A stretch of DNA of 64,000 nucleotides from Buttiauxella noackiae ATCC 51607 (GTDB taxonomy: Bacteria; Pseudomonadota; Gammaproteobacteria; Enterobacterales; Enterobacteriaceae), in contig NZ_LXEO01000068.1 in NCBI RefSeq assembly GCF_001654865.1, positions 62,001 through 126,000 of the forward strand, read 5' to 3'. Below are positions 1 to 10,620 of the stretch, in pieces; position 1 is the stretch's first letter, and each line of letters opens with the position of its first letter. Position numbers and translations under genes: made by a program. The notes beneath the pieces were generated by a model. It was not told the DNA's origin and did no database searches. It was given only the letters and a program-made list of their open reading frames with translations.

Positions 1-438
1 CAGAAGCTGACGCTGAAAAAATACATCAACATCGGTGTTGCGGTTGATACGCCAAACGGCCTGGTTGTTCCTGTCTTTAAAGACGTGAACAAGAAAAGCA
101 TCAGCGAGCTGTCTCGCGAACTGATGGCTATCTCTAAGAAAGCTCGTGATGGCAAGCTGACTGCTGGCGAAATGCAGGGCGGTTGCTTCACCATCTCAAG
201 CCTTGGCGGTATCGGGACGACCCACTTCGCGCCAATTGTTAACGCGCCTGAAGTGGCCATCCTGGGTGTCTCTAAGTCTGCTATTGAGCCAGTCTGGAAC
301 GGTAAAGAGTTCACTCCGCGTCTGATGATGCCGATGTCTCTGTCCTTCGACCACCGCGTGATTGATGGTGCTGATGGGGCTCGCTTCATCACCATCATCA
401 ACAACATGCTGGCCGATATTCGCCGCCTGGTGATGTAA
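1..438 (+). CDS. aceF: Dihydrolipoamide acetyltransferase (pyruvate dehydrogenase E2), C-terminal part only
   Basis: The reading frame is open from base 1, so only the last 145 codons of the gene are in the window. They encode the end of the E2 catalytic domain, which moves the acetyl group from lipoamide to coenzyme A in the cytoplasmic pyruvate dehydrogenase complex. The family active-site motif HxxxDG is visible (fragment His118 and Asp122, in DHRVIDG), and the protein ends in the usual RRLVM. lpd, coding for the E3 subunit, follows on the same strand, which is the standard aceEF-lpd arrangement. A hairpin terminator follows directly after the stop. Confidence 0.98.
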   Translation, partial: QKLTLKKYINIGVAVDTPNGLVVPVFKDVNKKSISELSRELMAISKKARDGKLTAGEMQGGCFTISSLGGIGTTHFAPIVNAPEVAILGVSKSAIEPVWNGKEFTPRLMMPMSLSFDHRVIDGADGARFITIINNMLADIRRLVM

Positions 439-441
439 GCC

Positions 442-470
442 AAAAAGCCGGCCAAACGGTCGGCTTTTTT
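442..470 (+). terminator. Terminator after aceF
   Basis: A GC-rich stem (GCCGGCC pairing with GGTCGGC around an AAAC loop) runs into six T residues three bases past the aceF stop. It probably ends or attenuates aceEF transcripts ahead of lpd. Confidence 0.85.
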
Positions 471-539
471 CTGGTAATCTCATGATGCTGTTTGAGATTC
501 TCAGGTGCAAAAATACAAATCGTTTGCCGTTTGTTGTTT

Positions 540-640
540 CAAATTTGTTAACAATTTTGTAAACTGCGGGCGGATAGAACGTCCCGGTGGATGATGGGCG
601 TTAAGACATAAAAATGACGTCAGACCCGCCGGAAATAAAT
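540..640 (+). promoter_or_regulatory. lpd upstream control region with an ArcA-like repeat
   Basis: The 214 bases between aceF and lpd hold an AT-rich block with TGTTAA (546-551) and TGTAAA (558-563), which resembles the direct repeats bound by ArcA. E. coli lpd has its own promoter under ArcA control, so the same is inferred here. I cannot place the -10 and -35 boxes with certainty. GATAGA at 573-578 is a possible -10. Confidence 0.4.
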
Positions 641-652
641 TAAGAGGTCATG

Positions 653-2077
653 ATGAGTACTGAAATCAAAACTCAGGTCGTGGTACTTGGGGCAGGTCCC
701 GCAGGTTATTCTGCTGCCTTCCGTTGCGCTGATTTAGGTCTGGAAACCATTATTGTTGAACGTTACAGCACCCTCGGTGGTGTTTGTCTGAACGTTGGCT
801 GTATCCCTTCTAAAGCCCTGTTGCACGTTGCTAAAGTTATCGAAGAAGCGAAAGCTTTGGCTGAGCACGGTATCGTTTTCGGCGAGCCGAAAACTGACAT
901 CGACAAAATTCGTACCTGGAAAGAAAAGGTTATCAACCAGTTGACTGGTGGCCTGTCTGGTATGGCGAAAGGTCGTAAAGTTAAAGTGGTGACTGGCCTG
1001 GGTAAATTTACCGGTGCTAACACCCTGGTTGTTGAAGGCGAAAATGGTCCAACCACCATCACCTTCGATAACGCAATCATCGCGGCGGGTTCTCGTCCGA
1101 TTCAGCTGCCATTCATTCCGCATGAAGATCCACGCGTATGGGATTCTACCGACGCACTGGAATTGAAAGCTGTACCAAAACGCATGTTGGTTATGGGCGG
1201 CGGTATCATCGGTCTGGAAATGGGTACTGTGTACCATGCGCTGGGTTCAGAGATTGACGTGGTTGAAATGTTTGACCAGGTTATCCCGGCTGCCGACAAA
1301 GACGTGGTGAAAGTCTTCACCAAGCGTATCAGCAAGCAATTCAACCTGATGCTGGAAACCAAAGTGACTGCCGTTGAAGCCAAAGAAGATGGCATCTACG
1401 TCACAATGGAAGGCAAAAAAGCCCCAGCAGAACCACAGCGTTACGACGCAGTTCTGGTTGCCATCGGCCGCGTACCTAACGGTAAGCTGCTCGATGCAGG
1501 CGCTGCTGGCGTTGAAGTTGACGATCGCGGTTTCATTCGTACCGACAAGCAGATGCGCACTAACGTGCCGCACATCTATGCTATCGGCGACATCGTTGGC
1601 CAGCCAATGCTTGCTCACAAAGGTGTTCACGAAGGCCACGTTGCCGCTGAAGTTATCGCCGGCATGAAGCACTACTTCGACCCGAAAGTGATTCCTTCAA
1701 TCGCGTATACCGAACCAGAAGTTGCATGGGTTGGTTTGACCGAGAAAGAAGCGAAAGAAAAAGGCATCAGCTACGAAACCGCCACCTTCCCGTGGGCTGC
1801 TTCTGGCCGTGCTATCGCTTCCGATTGTGCAGACGGTATGACCAAACTGATTTTCGACAAAGAAACTCACCGTGTTATCGGTGGTGCGATTGTCGGAACT
1901 AACGGCGGCGAGCTGTTGGGTGAAATCGGTCTGGCTATCGAAATGGGTTGTGACGCAGAAGACATCGCGCTCACCATCCACGCGCACCCGACTCTGCATG
2001 AGTCCGTAGGCCTGGCTGCTGAGATCTTCGAAGGTAGCATCACTGACCTGCCAAACCCGAAAGCGAAAAAGAAGTAA
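653..2077 (+). CDS. lpd: Dihydrolipoamide dehydrogenase (E3)
   Basis: FAD-containing E3 subunit shared by the pyruvate and 2-oxoglutarate dehydrogenase complexes and the glycine cleavage system; it reoxidises dihydrolipoamide and reduces NAD. The N-terminal FAD fold (GAGPAGY), the redox-active disulfide (Cys45 and Cys50 in CLNVGC), the second nucleotide fold (GGGIIGLE) and the C-terminal HAHPTLHE catalytic His-Glu pair are all present. Two ATGs stand in tandem at 650 and 653. The second is chosen because it gives 474 residues as in E. coli and sits at a better distance from AGAGG at 643-647. A strong terminator follows. Nothing odd is seen. Confidence 0.97.
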   Translation: MSTEIKTQVVVLGAGPAGYSAAFRCADLGLETIIVERYSTLGGVCLNVGCIPSKALLHVAKVIEEAKALAEHGIVFGEPKTDIDKIRTWKEKVINQLTGGLSGMAKGRKVKVVTGLGKFTGANTLVVEGENGPTTITFDNAIIAAGSRPIQLPFIPHEDPRVWDSTDALELKAVPKRMLVMGGGIIGLEMGTVYHALGSEIDVVEMFDQVIPAADKDVVKVFTKRISKQFNLMLETKVTAVEAKEDGIYVTMEGKKAPAEPQRYDAVLVAIGRVPNGKLLDAGAAGVEVDDRGFIRTDKQMRTNVPHIYAIGDIVGQPMLAHKGVHEGHVAAEVIAGMKHYFDPKVIPSIAYTEPEVAWVGLTEKEAKEKGISYETATFPWAASGRAIASDCADGMTKLIFDKETHRVIGGAIVGTNGGELLGEIGLAIEMGCDAEDIALTIHAHPTLHESVGLAAEIFEGSITDLPNPKAKKK

Positions 2078-2092
2078 TCGTTTGATGGTTAA

Positions 2093-2120
2093 GAAAAAAG
2101 CGGCTTAGGCCGCTTTTTTT
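2093..2120. terminator. Bidirectional terminator between lpd and the DUF2950 gene
   Basis: GCGGC-TTAG-GCCGC is flanked by A6 on the left and T8 on the right, so it can end transcripts from either side. It lies between two convergent genes. Confidence 0.9.
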
Positions 2121-2127
2121 TATTGGA

Positions 2128-2976
2128 TTATTGCTGCTCTTGCTGCCAGCTTTCATCCGGGTTGAATTGTGTTATCTCTTTCACTTTTTCAGCCGTCTGC
2201 TCGCCCAAATCTTTCTGATACACCACTCCCTGATTATTCACCATAAAGGTGGTCACCCCTGTTTCGCCATATTCGACAGGCCAGGCGACTAACGCAAAGC
2301 CTTCCACCATTTTCCCGTCACTGATATAGCTCTTTTCGCCGCCTGGTGCTTTTGCTCCCTGGGCTGTAAGAATGCGGAAGTGATAGCCGTGATAACCCAT
2401 TCCCGGTTGCACCGGACTGAAGCCTGGGCCGAGTGGGCTAGGCGCTTCACCAGGAGATGCGGGCCAGTACAAGCCATCTTTCTTGCCTTCGCTGCTGGCA
2501 AATTTTTGTGCGTACTGTTTATCTAACTGATAGTAATCCTGCTGGGCGTCAACGTAAGCATGGATTGCCTGAATCGCGGAAAGCTCATTCAGGCCAATGG
2601 TACGCGTAAGAATTTCATCCGCTGCACGCTCCATATCGAAATGCCAGCCTGCCTCAGATTTCACCATCGGAATAGGCAACTGCCAGTTTTCCTGCCCGAC
2701 GTTCAGATGCGCGACATCGCCTTTTTCCTCGATGTTATGACTCACTTTCCAGTCACGGATAAAACGGGCGACAGCTTCCGGGTCGGCTTTTTCATCCGGC
2801 AGATAGTGACGCCAGTTATCGCCCAGCACTTCGGTTAACGTGGCTTCATCCTGGCTTATCACGGCATTGGCAAATGAGCTGGCCGCAAGCTCCGGCGTGG
2901 TGAATTGTTGCTGTGCCTGAACAAAGGCAGGCAGCATAAGCATTACAAGTGCACTTAACTTCATACGATTTTTCAT
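2128..2976 (-). CDS. Exported DUF2950 family protein, function unknown
   Basis: A 282-residue protein with a clear Sec signal peptide (basic MKNRMK, hydrophobic core, likely cleavage after Ala21 in FVQA), so it should be periplasmic. The rest matches my recollection of the DUF2950 family: an opening FTTPELAASSFANA segment, then YWPASPGEAPSPLGP, YHGYHFRILTAQG and FALVAWPVEYG. No enzymatic motif is recognised. It begins 12 bases after the stop of the DUF3300 gene, behind a strong GGGGAGG site, so the two are very likely cotranscribed. DUF3300 and DUF2950 genes are often neighbours in proteobacteria, suggesting a joint but unknown envelope role. Confidence 0.85.
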   Translation of the reverse strand: MKNRMKLSALVMLMLPAFVQAQQQFTTPELAASSFANAVISQDEATLTEVLGDNWRHYLPDEKADPEAVARFIRDWKVSHNIEEKGDVAHLNVGQENWQLPIPMVKSEAGWHFDMERAADEILTRTIGLNELSAIQAIHAYVDAQQDYYQLDKQYAQKFASSEGKKDGLYWPASPGEAPSPLGPGFSPVQPGMGYHGYHFRILTAQGAKAPGGEKSYISDGKMVEGFALVAWPVEYGETGVTTFMVNNQGVVYQKDLGEQTAEKVKEITQFNPDESWQQEQQ

Positions 2977-2988
2977 GATGCCTCCCCG

Positions 2989-4605
2989 TTAGCGACGATG
3001 AAATTCACGATGTTCAGAACCACGAGCCGCAGCGCGTGGCTCACGATTGACCGATGAGCGATGAAGACTTTGCTGCCCACGCTGGTTTTGTGCCTGCCAG
3101 GAAGGAGAACGGCTGTCATTCCCGCTTAACGCGTTGGAACGTGCCGATTGCACCCGCTGCTGCTGTCGTTGGGGATCTTGCTGGCGCGCCTCCCGGCGCT
3201 GTTGCTGTTGTGCCGTTGGATGGTTGATCTGATTTTTTGCCGTCTCTCTGCGTTGCTGCTGCTGACCCGAATTGTTTAGCTGGCTTTTCGCCGCACTTCG
3301 ACGGGCATCGGTATTTTGCGAATCATAGCCACGGTAGTTATTACGTTGGGCGATCTGATTGAGCTGTTTAGATGAAGCCTGGCGTTGGGCATCACGTGTA
3401 GCCAGTTGAGGTGCCGCTGCGTCAATTCTCCCTTTGTTCTGCTGTAACTGTGTCGCTGCCGCTTGCCGTTGAGCATCACGATTGACCGGGGCGTTTTGCG
3501 TGGCGCTCAGGCCGCCCGGGACATTGGTCTGGTGATAGCGCTGAGCAACGTTGTTGTCGTGGTAAGGAACACCGTTACGGTAGGCTGGATTATGCTGCCA
3601 GGCGACATTGTTTTTCTGGAGATTCTGCCCAGAAATATGGTTGAAGTTATTCACGTTGTTAATATTAATGTTGTTGTTACCGCCGCCGTGATAGCCGCCA
3701 TCATGATGGTAATCGTCGTCATCGTGATCCCAGTCGACATTACTGAATAGCGCGTAAGTCGTGGCAACCCCAAGGCTGAAACCGAGGCCATTCACAAAAC
3801 TATTGGCGAACTGTTCTCCCGGAGGCGGCGGGAGATAAACCGGTGGATACGCGGTGTTCGGCCAGGTGCCATAAACCGTAGATGGATTGTAACTCGGCAC
3901 ATATACCACTTGCGGATCGGTGGGCTCGATTTTAATCACCGTTTGCGCAGGTGCCGCGGCTACGGTTTTCGATGAAGACGAGCTGGTGCTGGCAGGTGCG
4001 GCTACCGTTGTATTCTGGTTTACGGTTACAGGCGCCGTGGTCACGGTCTGCTGAGGTGTGGATTTTAAGGAGCCGGTTTGCTGCGCCAGCAAACGCAATT
4101 TCTGCACTGAATCCATGACATCTTTTGGTTGCGCTAAAAATGCATCGCCAAGATTTTGCACCCACTCAGGGTTTTCACCCATCAGCGCCATTAATTGCGG
4201 GAAGGCGACGAGGGATTTAACGCTCGGATCCCACGGTTGATTCGACACGGCCTGAATCGCGGCATCGCCTTGTAGCGTCGGGTTATCACGCGACCATTGC
4301 ACCGCCTGAACAACGTTTGCGGGGTAAGTCGCAGCCATCAACACTTGTGACATCAGTGAATCTGGATACAGCGCTATGGGGGCAACCCACTGGTCGATCT
4401 GTGCGGTGGTAAACGTCGAGGTGGCGGCTGTAGCGACAGGGGCTGCCGCGGTAGGCGCAGGCGTTGCTACAGGAGCAGGCTGCGTAACAGGTGCTGCGGG
4501 GACAGGTTCGGCTGTCTGGCTTTTAACGTACAGCACACCAGATGCCGCGAAAATGCCGGCGCTGCATATGAGGGCAAGAACATGAGGCTTGAATGGCAAC
4601 TTCAT
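2989..4605 (-). CDS. yacH: Envelope DUF3300 family protein with repeat-rich tail (YacH-like)
   Basis: A 538-residue protein placed where E. coli has yacH, between lpd and acnB. It starts with a signal peptide or signal anchor (about residues 5-30) and an Ala/Pro linker to about 65. The DUF3300 core follows (QWVAPIALYPDSL, QPWDPSVKSLVAFPQL, DPQVVYVPSYNPSTVYG), ending near residue 260. Beyond it come a short hydrophobic patch, an Asp/His/Gly stretch, an Asn-rich stretch, and a Gln/Arg-rich tail with about four degenerate copies of a motif like DAQRQAAATQL. AGGAGA lies eight bases before the ATG. Function is unknown. The low-complexity, charged tail suggests an extended periplasmic or surface-associated segment, which is inference. 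Confidence 0.85.
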   Translation of the reverse strand: MKLPFKPHVLALICSAGIFAASGVLYVKSQTAEPVPAAPVTQPAPVATPAPTAAAPVATAATSTFTTAQIDQWVAPIALYPDSLMSQVLMAATYPANVVQAVQWSRDNPTLQGDAAIQAVSNQPWDPSVKSLVAFPQLMALMGENPEWVQNLGDAFLAQPKDVMDSVQKLRLLAQQTGSLKSTPQQTVTTAPVTVNQNTTVAAPASTSSSSSKTVAAAPAQTVIKIEPTDPQVVYVPSYNPSTVYGTWPNTAYPPVYLPPPPGEQFANSFVNGLGFSLGVATTYALFSNVDWDHDDDDYHHDGGYHGGGNNNININNVNNFNHISGQNLQKNNVAWQHNPAYRNGVPYHDNNVAQRYHQTNVPGGLSATQNAPVNRDAQRQAAATQLQQNKGRIDAAAPQLATRDAQRQASSKQLNQIAQRNNYRGYDSQNTDARRSAAKSQLNNSGQQQQRRETAKNQINHPTAQQQQRREARQQDPQRQQQRVQSARSNALSGNDSRSPSWQAQNQRGQQSLHRSSVNREPRAAARGSEHREFHRR

Positions 4606-6522
<1,917 letters not shown>

Positions 6523-6534
6523 TCGTCTTTTGTT

Positions 6535-6652
6535 GGTCGGATTAGCATTAGCGACATCCGACAACATCACTTCAAATTGGTGGATGACGCTGCAGCTTAT
6601 CCACTCTACAAAGCCCGTATCGTAGGTCGGGAAAGCGCCTGTACCTCCCGAC
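6535..6652. repeat. Cluster of three REP-like palindromes (BIME-type)
   Basis: Three imperfect palindromes follow the GH1 gene: 6535-6562 (GTCGGAT...ATCCGAC), 6579-6604 (GTGGATGACGC...TTATCCAC) and 6622-6652 (GGTCGGGA...CTCCCGAC). The first two have typical REP form. They lie between two genes on the same strand and may terminate transcription or stabilise the 3' end of the GH1 message. Confidence 0.7.
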
Positions 6653-6784
6653 ATTAACTCACAGATGCAACATGAAAAAGCCGCCTCGCCACTGCCCAAA
6701 ACGAAGCCAGAAGGCCATATCGAAAAGTAATGTTTTGCCCTTAACGATTCAGCAAGTATTTAATGTTGCTTTTTTGTAAACACA

Positions 6785-6813
6785 TTCACCCTCCCTGAAA
6801 ATCCTGCTATGCT
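6785..6813 (+). promoter_or_regulatory. Probable acnB promoter
   Basis: TTCACC (6785-6790), a 17-base gap and TATGCT (6808-6813) make a plausible sigma-70 promoter about 100 bases before the acnB start. The leader begins with a small hairpin, TGCCCG pairing with CGGGCA (6813-6833). The remaining part of the 393-base gap, 6653-6784, shows nothing I recognise. Confidence 0.5.
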
Positions 6814-6915
6814 GCCCGTCGCGGTACCGGGCATTTACCCTACAAACTGCTGTCTCACAGGAGCGTGAAGAGAATAGCCGGAACCGAAATGACAATGAGA
6901 GCGAGGAGAACCGTC

Positions 6916-9513
6916 GTGCTAGAAGAATACCGTAAGCACGTAGCCGAACGTGCTGCAGATGGGATTGTTCCAAAACCTTTAGAAGCATCCCAAATGGCCG
7001 CACTGGTCGAGCTGCTGAAATCCCCGCCAGCGGGTGAAGAAGAATTCCTTTTAGATCTTATTACTAATCGTGTTCCGCCAGGCGTTGATGAAGCCGCCTA
7101 CGTTAAAGCCGGTTTTCTGGCTGCCATCACTAAAGGTGATGCCACTTCCCCGTTAATCTCCCCTGAGAAAGCTGTAGAACTGCTTGGCACCATGCAAGGC
7201 GGCTACAACATTCATCCACTGATTGACGCGCTGGATAACGAAAAGCTGGCACCAATTGCCGCTAAAGCGCTTTCCCACACGCTGCTGATGTTTGATAACT
7301 TCTACGATGTGGAAGAGAAAGCAAAAGCCGGTAACGTTCACGCCCAAAAAGTTCTGCAATCCTGGGCGGATGCCGAGTGGTTCCTGAGCCGCCCTAAATT
7401 GGCGGAGAAAATCACTGTTACCGTATTTAAAGTCACCGGCGAAACGAATACCGATGACTTGTCTCCAGCTCCAGATGCCTGGTCACGCCCGGACATCCCT
7501 CTGCATGCGCTGGCGATGCTGAAAAACGCCCGCGAAGGTATCGAGCCGGATCAACCTGGCAGTATTGGCCCGATCAAACAGATCGAAGCGCTGAACAAAA
7601 AAGGTTTCCCACTGGCTTATGTGGGCGATGTTGTAGGTACCGGTTCTTCGCGTAAATCTGCGACTAACTCCGTGCTGTGGTTCATGGGCGACGACATCCC
7701 GAATGTGCCGAACAAGCGCGGCGGCGGTGTGGTGCTCGGTGGCAAAATCGCGCCAATCTTCTTCAACACGATGGAAGATGCCGGTGCGCTGCCAATCGAA
7801 GTAGACGTAAACGATCTGCACATGGGCGATGTCATCGACATCTACCCATATAAAGGCGAAGTGCGTAACCACGAAACCAACGAAGTTATCGCAAACTTTG
7901 AGCTGAAAACTGACGTGTTGCTGGACGAAGTTCGTGCTGGTGGCCGTATTCCGTTGATCATCGGTCGTGGCCTGACAACCAAAGCGCGCGAAGCTTTGGA
8001 TCTGCCGCGTAGCGAAGTGTTTGTGCAGGCGAAAGATGTTGCGGCGAGCACTCGCGGCTTCTCTCTGGCGCAGAAAATGGTTGGCCGTGCCTGTGGCGTT
8101 GAAGGCATTCGTCCGAACCAGTACTGCGAACCAAAAATGACGTCTGTTGGTTCTCAGGACACCACCGGTCCAATGACCCGTGACGAACTGAAAGACCTGG
8201 CGTGTCTGGGCTTCTCGGCAGATTTGGTGATGCAGTCCTTCTGCCACACCGCCGCGTATCCGAAACCGGTGGACGTGAATACTCACCATACGCTGCCTGA
8301 CTTCATCATGAACCGTGGCGGCGTGTCGCTGCGTCCGGGCGATGGCGTTATCCACTCCTGGCTGAACCGTATGTTGCTGCCTGATACCGTGGGTACTGGT
8401 GGTGACTCCCACACCCGTTTCCCAATCGGGATCTCCTTCCCTGCAGGTTCTGGTTTGGTCGCGTTTGCTGCGGCAACCGGCGTAATGCCGCTGGATATGC
8501 CTGAGTCTGTGCTGGTGCGCTTCAAAGGCAAAATGCAGCCGGGTATCACTCTGCGCGACCTGGTTCACGCCATCCCGCTGTATGCGATCAAACAGGGTCT
8601 GCTGACCGTTGAGAAGAAAGGTAAGAAAAACATCTTCTCTGGCCGTATCCTGGAAATCGAAGGCTTGCCAACGCTGAAAGTAGAACAGGCATTTGAGCTG
8701 ACCGATGCTTCCGCTGAGCGTTCAGCTGCTGGTTGCACCATCAAGTTAGATCGCGAGCCAATCGAAGAGTACCTGAGCTCTAACATTGTGCTGCTGAAGT
8801 GGATGATCGCAGAAGGTTACGGCGATCGTCGCACCCTTGAGCGCCGTATCCAGGGCATGGAAAAATGGTTGGCCGATCCTCAGTTGATGGAAGCTGATGC
8901 TGATGCAGAATACGCCGAGATCATCGAAATCGATCTGAACGACATTAAAGAGCCAATCCTTTGTGCGCCAAACGATCCGGACGATGCGCGTCTGCTGTCT
9001 GATGTGGCTGGCGAGAAAATCGATGAAGTGTTTATCGGTTCCTGCATGACCAACATCGGCCACTTCCGCGCGGCGGGTAAACTGCTTGATAGCCACAAAG
9101 GCCAGTTGCCTACTCGTTTATGGGTTGCGCCACCAACGCGTATGGATGCCGCTCAGTTGACTGAAGAAGGCTACTACAGCGTATTTGGTAAGAGCGGTGC
9201 GCGTATCGAAATCCCAGGCTGTTCACTGTGTATGGGTAACCAGGCGCGTGTGGCCGACGGTTCCACCGTGGTTTCAACGTCTACCCGTAACTTCCCTAAC
9301 CGTTTAGGCACTGGTGCGAACGTATTCCTGGCTTCCGCAGAACTGGCCGCAGTGGCATCACTGCTGGGCAAACTGCCAACGCCTGACGAATACCAGACCT
9401 TTATGGCACAGGTTGATAAGACTGCTGTTGATACCTATCGTTACCTGAACTTCGACAAGCTTTCTCAATATACCGAGAAAGCTGACGGTGTGATTTTCCA
9501 GACTGCGGTATAA
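6916..9513 (+). CDS. acnB: Aconitate hydratase B
   Basis: The main TCA-cycle aconitase, converting citrate to isocitrate through a [4Fe-4S] cluster; the apoprotein also binds RNA in E. coli. The GTG at 6916 is chosen over an upstream in-frame ATG at 6865. It gives [13 protein letters not shown] and exactly 865 residues as in E. coli, and GAGGAG lies eight bases before it. The cluster ligands Cys710 (GSCMTN), Cys769 and Cys772 (GCSLCMGN) fall at the E. coli positions. The HEAT-like N-terminal domain and the swivel domain come before the catalytic domains, as usual for the B type. In E. coli acnB is controlled by CRP, ArcA and the small RNA RyhB; those sites are not demonstrated here. Confidence 0.97.
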   Translation: MLEEYRKHVAERAADGIVPKPLEASQMAALVELLKSPPAGEEEFLLDLITNRVPPGVDEAAYVKAGFLAAITKGDATSPLISPEKAVELLGTMQGGYNIHPLIDALDNEKLAPIAAKALSHTLLMFDNFYDVEEKAKAGNVHAQKVLQSWADAEWFLSRPKLAEKITVTVFKVTGETNTDDLSPAPDAWSRPDIPLHALAMLKNAREGIEPDQPGSIGPIKQIEALNKKGFPLAYVGDVVGTGSSRKSATNSVLWFMGDDIPNVPNKRGGGVVLGGKIAPIFFNTMEDAGALPIEVDVNDLHMGDVIDIYPYKGEVRNHETNEVIANFELKTDVLLDEVRAGGRIPLIIGRGLTTKAREALDLPRSEVFVQAKDVAASTRGFSLAQKMVGRACGVEGIRPNQYCEPKMTSVGSQDTTGPMTRDELKDLACLGFSADLVMQSFCHTAAYPKPVDVNTHHTLPDFIMNRGGVSLRPGDGVIHSWLNRMLLPDTVGTGGDSHTRFPIGISFPAGSGLVAFAAATGVMPLDMPESVLVRFKGKMQPGITLRDLVHAIPLYAIKQGLLTVEKKGKKNIFSGRILEIEGLPTLKVEQAFELTDASAERSAAGCTIKLDREPIEEYLSSNIVLLKWMIAEGYGDRRTLERRIQGMEKWLADPQLMEADADAEYAEIIEIDLNDIKEPILCAPNDPDDARLLSDVAGEKIDEVFIGSCMTNIGHFRAAGKLLDSHKGQLPTRLWVAPPTRMDAAQLTEEGYYSVFGKSGARIEIPGCSLCMGNQARVADGSTVVSTSTRNFPNRLGTGANVFLASAELAAVASLLGKLPTPDEYQTFMAQVDKTAVDTYRYLNFDKLSQYTEKADGVIFQTAV

Positions 9514-9534
9514 CATTTCCCCAATCTGCGACAA

Positions 9535-9557
9535 GGGAGGCTTAGGCCTCCCTTTTT
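9535..9557 (+). terminator. acnB terminator
   Basis: GGGAGGC-TTAG-GCCTCCC followed by five T residues, 22 bases after the acnB stop. Confidence 0.92.
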
Positions 9558-9665
9558 ATTTGTCCCGCGCGGGCCTGAACGCTGTTTTTCGCCGACTTTG
9601 CTGCGATAATTACCTTATACGCTAAGGGGTACTGTATTTCCCCGGGCAGGGTAGAGGAAAACACC

Positions 9666-10031
9666 ATGGAATATGAATTTTTGCGTGATGTCACCGGTTT
9701 GGTGAAAGTGCGTATGTCGATGGGTCATGAAGTGGTGGGCCATTGGTTTAACGAAGAAGTGAAAGATAATCTCGGCTTGCTTGATGAAGTAGAAGAAGCG
9801 GCAAATTCAGTAAAAGGTAGTGAACGGCAGTGGCAACGTGTCGGGCATGAATACACAGTGTTGCTCGATGGTGAAGAAGTGATGATTCGCGCCAATCAGC
9901 TGGAAATTTCAGGTGATGAAATGGAAGAAGGGATGAACTACTACGACGAAGAGAGTTTGTCTTTCTGTGGCGTTGAGGACTTTATGCTCGTCATTAATGC
10001 TTACCGGGAATTTGTGGCGCAGAACCGATAA
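9666..10031 (+). CDS. yacL: YacL family protein
   Basis: A 121-residue acidic protein very similar to E. coli YacL (UPF0231), which has no established function. It opens [11 protein letters not shown] and contains the conserved [12 protein letters not shown] and [11 protein letters not shown] segments. No signal peptide or membrane helix is seen, so it is probably cytoplasmic. AGAGGAA precedes the ATG. It follows acnB after a terminator and so is likely transcribed separately. Downstream, where E. coli has speD and speE, only 85 bases separate it from yacC. Confidence 0.93.
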   Translation: MEYEFLRDVTGLVKVRMSMGHEVVGHWFNEEVKDNLGLLDEVEEAANSVKGSERQWQRVGHEYTVLLDGEEVMIRANQLEISGDEMEEGMNYYDEESLSFCGVEDFMLVINAYREFVAQNR

Positions 10032-10048
10032 CTTATTTTCAAAGCAGT

Positions 10049-10080
10049 GTCCCAAAAGCCTGCGGGAAGACTTTTGGGAC
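10049..10080. repeat. Perfect 10-bp inverted repeat between yacL and yacC
   Basis: GTCCCAAAAG (10049-10058) and CTTTTGGGAC (10071-10080) are exact reverse complements around a 12-base loop. No long T-run follows on either side. It may still act as a convergent terminator, or it may mark a deletion junction. Confidence 0.6.
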
Positions 10081-10116
10081 GGCATCACTTTCCGCAAAGG
10101 GTTGTGGAAGTTCCGA

Positions 10117-10464
10117 CTATTTCACGTAGGCGAGCAAGCTCAACGAGTCACGGGCCAATGCTTTACATTTGTTTGCGGTAGGAATCGCAATACCGCTCAA
10201 ATCACGGTAGCTATCTTCCCCGAGTGATTTCATGTTGAAAGTATCGTAGTTGCTCAAATCCCACTGGTTTTGCTGGGCAAAAAACACCAGTGCGCGACGA
10301 ATTTGTCCGTTAGGCAGGTTTTGGTAGCCACAATCATTTTTCAGAAACACAAATACCGCAGTAAGATCGGCCATATCTTCTGCTTCAGACTCGCTAAGTG
10401 CCTGGCTGCTGGTGGAAAAAGCCAGCAATAACCCCAGCATTAATGCCCTAACTCCCATCTTCAT
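10117..10464 (-). CDS. yacC: YacC, small exported protein (pilotin-like PulS/OutS family)
   Basis: 115 residues if read from the ATG at 10464, the same length as E. coli YacC. A GTG four codons upstream is also in frame but has no better ribosome site. It starts with a signal peptide (MKMGVRALMLGLLLAFSTSSQA) and continues with the nearly invariant YacC body (LSESEAEDMADLTAVFVF). I recall the family as PulS/OutS-like secretin pilotins, but no secretion genes are nearby and the role is unknown. In E. coli yacC precedes speE-speD on the same strand; here nothing follows it but the inverted repeat and yacL. Confidence 0.9.
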   Translation of the reverse strand: MKMGVRALMLGLLLAFSTSSQALSESEAEDMADLTAVFVFLKNDCGYQNLPNGQIRRALVFFAQQNQWDLSNYDTFNMKSLGEDSYRDLSGIAIPTANKCKALARDSLSLLAYVK

Positions 10465-10556
10465 CACATCTACCACTTTTCATCAGATACGAAACGTTAA
10501 CACAGTTAAATAAGGTGCGACGAGATTTATTCGCAGCGCCATACGCTGGGTAAAAC

Positions 10557-10587
10557 TTGACCTTCCCCTTGGGGCAGGGTTTATGCT
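10557..10587 (+). promoter_or_regulatory. CueR-type copper-responsive promoter of cueO
   Basis: TTGACC (10557-10562) and TATGCT (10582-10587) are separated by 19 bases, the long spacer typical of MerR-family promoters. The spacer holds the imperfect dyad ACCTTCCCC...GGGGCAGGGT (10560-10580), which closely resembles the E. coli copA and cueO operators. CueR-copper(I) activation is inferred from this pattern. Confidence 0.85.
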
Positions 10588-10620
10588 CATTCACATGCCT
10601 GCTAAAGAAAGGAATTGAAT

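Noticed and set aside
1374-1667. Overlapping plus-strand frame inside lpd
   Set aside because: Out-of-frame overlap with an intact conserved gene and no independent start signal.
6865-6915. ATG-initiated extension of acnB by 17 residues
   Set aside because: The GTG at 6916 has a better ribosome site and gives the exact E. coli length and N-terminus.
7483-8568. 361-codon minus-strand frame opposite acnB
   Set aside because: Antisense shadow of a highly biased gene; no recognisable protein and no ribosome site.
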